From: Pseudomonadota bacterium
GTDB lineage: Bacteria; Pseudomonadota; Gammaproteobacteria; Xanthomonadales; Xanthomonadaceae
Direction: 5' to 3'
Assembly (NCBI GenBank): GCA_023444765.1
Contig: JAEXLY010000187.1
Coordinates: 1 to 22,978, forward strand
Length of the DNA stretch: 22,978 nt
The number at the start of each line of letters is the position of its first letter. The stretch's first letter is position 1. A model generated the notes under the pieces. That model saw only the letters and a program-made list of their open reading frames with translations. It ran no database searches and was not told the origin of the DNA. The position numbers and the translations under genes were made by a program. Positions 7,354 to 13,097 of this stretch are shown here, piece after piece.

Positions 7354-8091
7354 ATGGCCGCGATCGAGATGGTCGGCTTCGACGCCGACGACACGCTGTG
7401 GCGCAGCGAAGACTATTTCCACGCCGCGCAGGAAGAGTTCGAGCGCATTGTCGGGCGCCACGTGGACCTGGGTGACACCGGCCTGCGCGACCGGCTCTAT
7501 GCGGTGGAGAAGGGCAACATCGCGGTGTTCGGCTATGGCGTGAAGGGCATGGCCCTGTCCATGGTCGAGGCGGCGGTGGACATTACCTCCGGGCGGATCC
7601 CGGCCCGCGACCTGCATCGCATCGTGCAGATCGCCAAGGACATGCTGCGCCATCCGGTGGACCTGCTGCCGGGCGTGCGCGAAGCGGTCGAATCCATCGC
7701 CGCCGAGCATGCGGTGGTGCTCATCACCAAGGGCGATCTGTTCCACCAGGAGGCGAAGGTCCGCGACAGCGGGCTGTCCTCGCTGTTCCGGCGCATCGAG
7801 ATCGTCAGCGAGAAGGATGCCGCCACCTATGCGCGCCTGCTTGAGGAGTTCGGCATCCCGGCCGGGCGCTTCGCCATGATCGGCAACTCGCTGCGATCGG
7901 ACATCGTGCCGGTGCTGCGCCTGGGCGGCTGGGGCGTGCACGTGCCCTACCACCTGACCTGGGCGCACGAGAACGAGGCCGAGGACGTGGCCGGCCATCC
8001 GCGCCTGCGGCAGGTGGCCACCGCCTCGGAACTGCCCGAGGCACTGCGCGCGATGGTGGCCTCGGCGGCTCCGGCCGCGATGGCGGGTTGA
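7354..8091 (+). CDS. HAD-superfamily hydrolase
   Basis: This 245-aa haloacid dehalogenase-type hydrolase, probably a cytoplasmic phosphatase, has all four HAD motifs. Motif I is FDADDTLW (nucleophile Asp10, acid/base Asp12). Motif II is the Thr in VVLITKGD. Motif III is the Lys in VSEKDA. Motif IV is MIGNSLRSDI. The substrate cannot be inferred. The ATG at 7354 is preferred over 7333 because homology-like sequence begins there and the -10 box TATACT (7341-7346) would place 7333 upstream of the transcript. The stop is one base from the next ATG, so it is probably co-transcribed with the exported protein downstream. Confidence 0.92.
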   Translation: MAAIEMVGFDADDTLWRSEDYFHAAQEEFERIVGRHVDLGDTGLRDRLYAVEKGNIAVFGYGVKGMALSMVEAAVDITSGRIPARDLHRIVQIAKDMLRHPVDLLPGVREAVESIAAEHAVVLITKGDLFHQEAKVRDSGLSSLFRRIEIVSEKDAATYARLLEEFGIPAGRFAMIGNSLRSDIVPVLRLGGWGVHVPYHLTWAHENEAEDVAGHPRLRQVATASELPEALRAMVASAAPAAMAG

Positions 8092-8092
8092 G

Positions 8093-8578
8093 ATGCGTCC
8101 GCACGCGGTGCCGGCAATGCTGCTCGCCGCCTACCTGGCCTCGGCCGCCGGCGCACAGCAGGCGACGGCCCCCACGGATGCGCCGGGCGCGCCCGCGACG
8201 GCCACCGGCAATGCCTGGATCGACCTGCGCCTTCGCGACATGGACCGGTACGCCGGGCGTTATCCCGGCGCGTTCGCCGACGAGATCGTGCGTTACCTCG
8301 AGGCGCCGCGCCCGCTGGTGGACGAGGTCCTGGCTGCCGGCGATGTGCGGCCGGGCGACGTGTACTACGCCTGCGCGCTTGCGCGCGCCAGCGGCCGTTC
8401 CTGTCGCGCGCTGCTCGATGCCTGGCGCGCGGATGCCGACGGCGGCTGGGAAGGGGTGGCCGGCCGCCTCGGGCTGGACCCCGACGCCGCACGACACCGG
8501 CGCATCCGCGAGGATATCGCGGCGAGCTACCGTCGCTGGGCGCGGCCGGTCGACCCCGGGGCGGGCGCGGGCCGCTGA
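8093..8578 (+). CDS. Exported protein of unknown function
   Basis: I do not recognise the family of this 161-aa protein. Residues 1-21 form a short signal peptide (ending AAGAQ), followed by an Ala/Pro/Thr-rich stretch to about 38. A helical, charged domain then runs from NAWIDLRLRDMDRYAGRYP to the end. Two cysteines flank a short helix (YYACALARASGRSC) and could form a disulfide in the periplasm. The C-terminus is rich in Arg. The start lies one base after the HAD hydrolase stop, so translation is probably coupled. Codon use matches the neighbours. Exported location is well supported; function is not. Confidence 0.8.
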   Translation: MRPHAVPAMLLAAYLASAAGAQQATAPTDAPGAPATATGNAWIDLRLRDMDRYAGRYPGAFADEIVRYLEAPRPLVDEVLAAGDVRPGDVYYACALARASGRSCRALLDAWRADADGGWEGVAGRLGLDPDAARHRRIREDIAASYRRWARPVDPGAGAGR

Positions 8579-8690
8579 CCATCGCGTTGGATGGGACCGG
8601 CGCCGGATGGCCGCCGGCATGCCTGGCGGCGATGCCGGGAAACCCGCCCGTCGTTAGGCGGATGTGCACCCGACGCGGAGCCGCCGTCAT

Positions 8691-8713
8691 GCCGGGCAAA
8701 CCAGTCGCCCGGC
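8691..8713 (+). other. Hairpin in the leader of the DUF3182 gene
   Basis: GCCGGGC (8691-8697) and GCCCGGC (8707-8713) form a perfect 7-base stem with a 9-base loop, AAACCAGTC. It ends 34 bases before the DUF3182 start codon. A smaller GGCGG/CCGCC pairing (8657-8661 with 8681-8685) precedes it. It could be a structured leader; no known riboswitch fits. Confidence 0.35.
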
Positions 8714-8747
8714 AAGCTGCGGTGCCCACGCCGGCCCGGAGCCCCCC

Positions 8748-9878
8748 ATGTCCGTTCCCTACGCCGTTGCCGCCGCATCGCCGCGTCGCGCCATCGAGGC
8801 ACGCGCGCCGGAGGTGGTCATGCCGTTCATCGACCACGCCCGCGGCCACGCCGTCCACGAGGTGGCCAGCCTGCACGCCGCGTCGCTGCGGGTGTCGGCA
8901 CTGCTGGGCTGCGCCGACAGCGGCGATGCCGGTGCGGACGTCACGCGGGCGGGCCCGCGCTACTGGTTGCCGATGCGCACCCTCCTGCGCGAGGAGGCGG
9001 ACCTGTTGGCGATCGACGGCGAGGACTGTCTGTGGGGCGGGGTCGTCCCGCACGCCTTCGTCGGCACCAAGCTGGTCAGCCACCGCCTGTGGCCCGGCGG
9101 CAGCGGCGCGCCCGAAGGCTGGCGCGACGTGCCTGGCGTGGACGACTGCACGTTGCCCGGCTGGTCGGTATTCAGCCGGGGCGATGCGCTGGCCGCGTGC
9201 GCGGCGCTGCTGGAGGACGGTCCGGTCCGGGCCAAGAGCCCCTATGCGCGTGGCGGGAACGACCAGGCGAGGTTCGCCGACCTGCGCGAGGCGCGCGACT
9301 GGCTCGATTCCGGCGCGTCGATCGGCATCGAACACGGGCTGGTGCTCGAGCGCGACATCGTCGAGACCGTCACCTACGGCGTCGGCAGCGCCCGCATCGG
9401 GCGGCACGCCATCGCCTACTACGGCACCCAGCGCGCAGTGCGCGACCGCGCCGGCAGGCTGGTGTATGGCGGAACGCGGCTGACCGCATTCCGCGGCGGA
9501 CTGCGCGAGCTCTGCGCCACCCTTCCGCACGGCGAGGCGCGCGAGGCGGTGGACATGGCGATGCGCTTCGATCGCGCCGTGCGCGCGACGTATGCGGTGC
9601 TGGCATCCCGCTGCAACTACGACGTGATCGTCGGCCATGAGCGCGATGGCCGGCGGCGCTGCGGGGTACTCGAGCAGTCCTGGCGCTTCGGTGGCGCGAG
9701 CATGGCCGAACTGCTGGCCCTGGAGCGCTTCGCGCAGGATCCCGCCCGCCACTGGCTGGTGGCCGAAACGGCCGAGTCCTACGACGACCTGGAGCCGCCG
9801 CCAGACTCGGTGGTGGTCTGGCCGGGGGATGCGGGATCGCCGTGCAAGTACGCCCGGATCGTGGATGATGGATATTGA
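8748..9878 (+). CDS. DUF3182-family protein
   Basis: The 376-aa protein matches the DUF3182 family as I know it. The shared elements are LWGGVVPHAFVGTKLVSH (95-112), GPVRAKSPYARGG (158-170), GLVLERDI (197-204), AIAYYGTQR, YGGTRLTAFRGG, NYDVIVGHERDG, GVLEQSWRFGGAS and a C-terminal KYARIVDD. The family's function is unknown. The GPVRxK and VLE segments resemble the ATP-binding lysine and downstream acidic strand of ATP-grasp ligases, so an ATP-dependent ligase-like role is inference. There is no signal peptide, so it is probably cytoplasmic. CGGAG (8737-8741) lies 6 bases before the ATG at 8748, excluding the longer in-frame start at 8664. Its 3' end overlaps the next gene by 14 bases. Confidence 0.9.
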   Translation: MSVPYAVAAASPRRAIEARAPEVVMPFIDHARGHAVHEVASLHAASLRVSALLGCADSGDAGADVTRAGPRYWLPMRTLLREEADLLAIDGEDCLWGGVVPHAFVGTKLVSHRLWPGGSGAPEGWRDVPGVDDCTLPGWSVFSRGDALAACAALLEDGPVRAKSPYARGGNDQARFADLREARDWLDSGASIGIEHGLVLERDIVETVTYGVGSARIGRHAIAYYGTQRAVRDRAGRLVYGGTRLTAFRGGLRELCATLPHGEAREAVDMAMRFDRAVRATYAVLASRCNYDVIVGHERDGRRRCGVLEQSWRFGGASMAELLALERFAQDPARHWLVAETAESYDDLEPPPDSVVVWPGDAGSPCKYARIVDDGY

Positions 9879-10755
9879 GCTGGGCCGCCTCGGCATCGAG
9901 GTGGTCCCCGGTGAATCGGTCGAAGCCACCCTGCTCGCGCCGCAGCGTGCGCTGCCCGCGGTGCTGTTCGTGCACGGCTGGGGCGGCAGCCAGACCCAGG
10001 ACCTGAGTCGCGCGCGCGAGATCGCCGCCCTGGGCTGCGTCTGCCTGACCTTCGACCTGCGCGGACATCGCGCGGATGCGGCCAGCCACGAGACCGTCAG
10101 CCGGGCCCAGAACCTGGCCGACCTGTGCGCCTGCTACGACTGGCTCGCCGCCCGGCCGGACGTGGACGCCGACGCCGTGGCGGTGGTGGGCGTGAGCTAT
10201 GGCGGCTATCTGGCCGCGATCCTGTCGTCGCTGCGTCCCGTCCGCTGGCTGGCCCTGCGCACGCCCGCGCTGTACCTAGATCGCGACTGGGAGTCTCCGA
10301 AGCGACGCCTCCACGACGACCCCGAGCTGCTGCGCTACCGCCACGCCGCGGTCGCACCGGAGGACAACCGCGCGCTGCGCGCCTGCCAGCGTTTCGAGGG
10401 CGATGCCCTGCTGGTGGAGGCCGGGCGCGACGAGATCATCCCGCGACAGGTGATCGACAACTACGCGGCCGCGTTCCGGCGCGCGCGGTCGATGACGCGC
10501 CGGCTGGTGGCCGAGGCCGGCCACGGTTTCGACGACAAGCCCTCGCAGCGCCAGTACAGCGAGACGCTGCGGGCGTGGATGACGGAGATGATCCTCGGCT
10601 CGCGCGGCGCGATCGCGGCGAGCAGGGTCCGCGCCTACAAGGACGCACAGCGCGGCGACGCTGGGGGAAAGCCGGTCGATCCGACGAACGGGGGCGCGAA
10701 CGGCCGGGATGAACGACGCGCAGGCGCCGCGTTCAGCCGAATCCCCGGCCGTTGA
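9865..10755 (+). CDS. Alpha/beta-fold hydrolase paired with DUF3182
   Basis: This 296-aa cytoplasmic alpha/beta hydrolase has HGWGGSQ at 37-43, nucleophile Ser111 in GVSYGGYL, Asp189 in EAGRDEIIP and His220 in EAGHGF, a complete triad. The pattern is dipeptidyl-peptidase/acyl-esterase-like; the substrate is unknown. Two adjacent ATGs (9865, 9868) overlap the end of the DUF3182 gene by 14 or 11 bases, so the two are translated from one message. Their products may act in one pathway, for example making and breaking an amide or ester bond; that pairing is inference. The last 50 or so residues (after AWMTEMILGS) are Gly/Arg-rich, low in complexity and outside the fold. Confidence 0.9.
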   Translation: MMDIELGRLGIEVVPGESVEATLLAPQRALPAVLFVHGWGGSQTQDLSRAREIAALGCVCLTFDLRGHRADAASHETVSRAQNLADLCACYDWLAARPDVDADAVAVVGVSYGGYLAAILSSLRPVRWLALRTPALYLDRDWESPKRRLHDDPELLRYRHAAVAPEDNRALRACQRFEGDALLVEAGRDEIIPRQVIDNYAAAFRRARSMTRRLVAEAGHGFDDKPSQRQYSETLRAWMTEMILGSRGAIAASRVRAYKDAQRGDAGGKPVDPTNGGANGRDERRAGAAFSRIPGR

Positions 10756-10838
10756 CGGGTCCTGCACCGGCGCCGGCGTAGAACAGCTGAACCGGCAACC
10801 GCCGGACCGCGCAACAGAACTCGACCAACAGGCGCCTC

Positions 10839-11168
10839 ATGGACACGCACACTTTTTCGCGCAACGGCGGGGACGCCGGCATCTTCCCCATTGCCTACGA
10901 GGACGAGGATCCCGTCTCCCTCGAACTCTTCCGCGACCTGCTGCACCGCGCGCTCTCGATCGACGACGACGTCCGGTTCTGGAACTACCTCGAACAGGGA
11001 ATCCGCACCATCGAACGCGACATGGCCCCGGACGCCATCGCCCGGTTCGAGTACGCCGCCGACTACGAACTCGTCTTCCACGGCATGCCCAGCTGGACCT
11101 CGATGAAGCAGCGCAATGGCGCTCCTGCGGCGGCGGTGCCGCCGGTGGTCGGGTACGGGGCCGCCTGA
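10839..11168 (+). CDS. Small acidic protein of unknown function
   Basis: I do not recognise this 109-aa protein. It has no signal peptide, membrane segment or cysteine. Residues 1-88 are acidic and predicted helical (for example EDEDPVSLELFRDLLHRAL and DVRFWNYLEQGIRTIERDM). An aromatic stretch ADYELVFHGMPSW follows, then an Ala/Pro/Val tail. The start ATG at 10839 has only a weak AGG upstream (10830-10832). The codon use and clear frame support a real gene. It lies 83 bases after the hydrolase and 86 bases before the flavoprotein, on the same strand. Confidence 0.75.
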   Translation: MDTHTFSRNGGDAGIFPIAYEDEDPVSLELFRDLLHRALSIDDDVRFWNYLEQGIRTIERDMAPDAIARFEYAADYELVFHGMPSWTSMKQRNGAPAAAVPPVVGYGAA

Positions 11169-11169
11169 A

Positions 11170-11241
11170 CCCGGGGGCGACCCGCAGTAAGGGAATTCTC
11201 GTCCTGTTGACGCCGCCGCTGCTCAAGTGTCCGCCCCCGGG
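11170..11241 (+). promoter_or_regulatory. Long-range inverted repeat over the flavoprotein ribosome site
   Basis: CCCGGGGGCG (11170-11179) and CGCCCCCGGG (11232-11241) are perfect 10-base complements bracketing the intergenic region. The right arm overlaps the GGGAG ribosome-binding site (11239-11243) of the next gene. If formed in RNA, the stem would hide that site, or act as a terminator of the upstream transcript. Confidence 0.45.
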
Positions 11242-11254
11242 AGCGGACGAACGC

Positions 11255-12142
11255 ATGATCGATGTGGCCATCGTGGGAGGCGGCCCGGCCGGCCTCACCG
11301 CGGCGATGTACCTGCGGCGGTTCCACCGGTCCTGCCTCGTGCTGGACAGCGACGAGAGCCGGGCGCGCTGGATACCCGAGAGCAACAACTGCCCCGGTTT
11401 CCCGGGGGGCATCCCGGGCGTCGAACTGCTGCGGCGCCTGCACCGGCAGGCCGCCGACGCCGATGTGCCGATCGAGCGCGCGCGCGTGGATCGCATCGCG
11501 CGGCACGGGCAGGGGTTCCGCGTCCAGGCCGGTGGACGCAGCTGGGACGCACGCATGGTGATGATCGCCACCGGGCTTCGCGACCGCTTGCCCGGAGACT
11601 GGGCGGAGGAGGCGATGGCCTGCGGTGCCCTCAGGCTGTGCCCGATCTGCGATGCCTTCGAGGCCAGCGACCGCCGGATCGGCGTGTTCGGGCGCGGCGC
11701 GGACCTCGGCTCGCACGCGCGCTTCCTCCGCACGTTCTCGGGCGAGGTGTCGGCGCTGCCGCGCGATGGCGGCGACGGTGGCGAGGAGGGCGCGGCAGCA
11801 CGCGCGGACGGCGTGCGCTGGCTGGGTGGAGGCGAACTGGAATTCGACGGCAAGCGCTGCCGCTACCGCAGCGGCGATGACGTGGAGGAGTTCGACACGG
11901 TGTACTCCTTCCTCGGCTTCGACACTTCGGTGCCGGTCGATGGTCTGGACGTCGAGCGCACCGGCGGCGGCGAGATCGTCGTCGACCGCCACCAGCAGAC
12001 CGCCATTCCCGGCCTGTATGCGATCGGCGACATCGTCGGCGGCCTGAACCAGATCTCCGTGGCCGTCGGCCAGGCCGCCGCCGCGGCCACCCACGCGCAC
12101 GGGCGGCTGCCGCCCGCGCCACGCACCACAGGGCGCGCATGA
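11255..12142 (+). CDS. Thioredoxin-reductase-like FAD-dependent oxidoreductase
   Basis: This 295-aa class II pyridine nucleotide-disulfide oxidoreductase-like protein is slightly shorter than a standard thioredoxin reductase. It has the FAD motif IVGGGPAG (6-13), NNCPGFPGGIPGVELLRRL, ATGLRDRLP, and the C-terminal FAD site GLYAIGDIVGGLNQISVAVGQAA. The redox pair is CPIC (Cys129, Cys132) in place of the common CATC, as in the proteobacterial CPICD subfamily. The NADPH-binding segment reads VFGRGADLGSHARFL rather than GGGxSAxEEA. Together with the shortening, this suggests altered or weakened nicotinamide binding. A ribosome site GGGAG lies 11 bases before the ATG at 11255. The partner is unknown; no thioredoxin is nearby. 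Confidence 0.9.
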   Translation: MIDVAIVGGGPAGLTAAMYLRRFHRSCLVLDSDESRARWIPESNNCPGFPGGIPGVELLRRLHRQAADADVPIERARVDRIARHGQGFRVQAGGRSWDARMVMIATGLRDRLPGDWAEEAMACGALRLCPICDAFEASDRRIGVFGRGADLGSHARFLRTFSGEVSALPRDGGDGGEEGAAARADGVRWLGGGELEFDGKRCRYRSGDDVEEFDTVYSFLGFDTSVPVDGLDVERTGGGEIVVDRHQQTAIPGLYAIGDIVGGLNQISVAVGQAAAAATHAHGRLPPAPRTTGRA

Positions 12143-12387
12143 ATCCCGACATCGTCGGCTGGGCCGCCTCGGCCATCCTCCTGGCCACCCTCGTGCGCCA
12201 GATCCGCAAGCAGGTGGCCGAGGGCGGCGCGGGCGTGTCGCGCTGGCTGTTCATCGGCCAGAGCCTGGCTTCCCTGGGATTCATCGCGTACAGCGTGATG
12301 CTGGGCAACTGGGTGTTCATCGTGACCAACACCTGCATCCTGGCCACCGCGATTGCCGGGCAATGTCTGCGTCCGAAGCCGGGCTGA
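12139..12387 (+). CDS. SemiSWEET-like three-helix membrane protein
   Basis: The 82-aa protein has three predicted membrane helices, about residues 5-19, 36-54 and 57-75. The arrangement fits SemiSWEET/PQ-loop proteins: VGWAASAILLATLVRQI, then GVSRWLFIGQSLASLGFIAY, then LGNWVFIVTNTCIL with the conserved-type Asn64 in helix 3. The PQ motif is replaced by RQ (Arg20-Gln21). SemiSWEETs dimerise to move sugars; related small PQ-loop proteins may carry other substrates, so sugar transport is inference. The ATGA overlap with the flavoprotein stop (12139-12142) shows coupling to that gene. It could instead belong to another short three-helix family. Confidence 0.75.
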   Translation: MNPDIVGWAASAILLATLVRQIRKQVAEGGAGVSRWLFIGQSLASLGFIAYSVMLGNWVFIVTNTCILATAIAGQCLRPKPG

Positions 12388-12557
12388 CGCAGGATGTGAA
12401 GACCGGCGCGGACGGAGGAGCGTCGCGGGTGCGCCGTTCGAATGTACGCTGCCGGCTGGCGGACCCGTGCAGCGACCCTCACGATTCGCGTCGTGCGGCC
12501 GATGAACTATCCGGAGACAGTCCAGGAACCCGCGCCCCGACAGGGGACCGACAGCCG

Positions 12558-13088
12558 ATGCGTGCCCCGACCACATCGCAGACCCACCCCGCGCCATGCC
12601 CGCCCCGCGGCGGCCGCCACCGACACGCGCGTGCCCGGATGCGCTCCGGCGTGGGCTTCACCCTGCTCGAACTGGTCATCACGGTGGCCGTCGTGGCGAT
12701 TCTGGCGGCCATCGCGCAAGGCCAGTACGCCCGCTTCGTGGACCGTTCGCGCGTCGCCACCGCGGCCGCGGACATCGCGACCATGGAACTGGAGATCCGG
12801 CGCTTCCAGCAATTGCCCAATGGTCCGCTGCCGGCCAGCCTGGCCGATATCGGACGCGCCAACTTCTCCGACCCCTGGGGGCGCCCGTACCGCTACGTCA
12901 ACCTGCGGACTTCCAACAAGGGCGCGGCCCGCAAGGATCGCCGGCTCAACCCGCTCAACTCGGACTACGACCTGTTCAGCGCGGGCAAGAACGGGGTGTA
13001 CAAGCCGCAGATCAGCCAGAAGGACAGCCTGGACGACGTCATCCGCGCGCGCGACGGCGGCTATATCGGCCTGGCCGAGGACTTCTGA
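12558..13088 (+). CDS. GspG-like type II secretion/type IV pseudopilin
   Basis: This 176-aa prepilin-like protein has the cleavage/methylation signature GVG|FTLLELVITVAVVAILA, with Phe as the new N-terminus (residue 34) and Glu at +5. The C-terminal part has DPWGRPYRYVN and DYDLFSAGKNG, as in GspG, the major T2SS pseudopilin. It lacks the usual GspG ending and no other secretion gene is nearby, so it is an orphan. Two starts are possible. ATG 12558 has AGGGGA 10 bases upstream but gives a 33-residue leader. ATG 12639 gives a short MRSGVG leader typical of prepilins but has no ribosome site. It ends 9 bases before the GGDEF-EAL gene. Export and prepilin-peptidase processing are well supported; its assembly partners are unknown. 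Confidence 0.85.
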   Translation: MRAPTTSQTHPAPCPPRGGRHRHARARMRSGVGFTLLELVITVAVVAILAAIAQGQYARFVDRSRVATAAADIATMELEIRRFQQLPNGPLPASLADIGRANFSDPWGRPYRYVNLRTSNKGAARKDRRLNPLNSDYDLFSAGKNGVYKPQISQKDSLDDVIRARDGGYIGLAEDF

Positions 13089-13097
13089 CGGTGGCCG

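Noticed and set aside
8690..8720. GGGCAAACC resembling the start of a class I c-di-GMP riboswitch
   Set aside because: The downstream conserved GACGCAAAG-type segment and the second helix are absent. The match is limited to the short GC-rich hairpin.
7947..9929. 660-codon open frame on the minus strand
   Set aside because: It is antisense to four well-supported plus-strand genes.
10752..10784. TTGACG and TAGAAC as a promoter for the 109-aa gene
   Set aside because: The spacer is 21 bases, well outside the 16-18 norm, and TTGACG falls inside the preceding gene's end.
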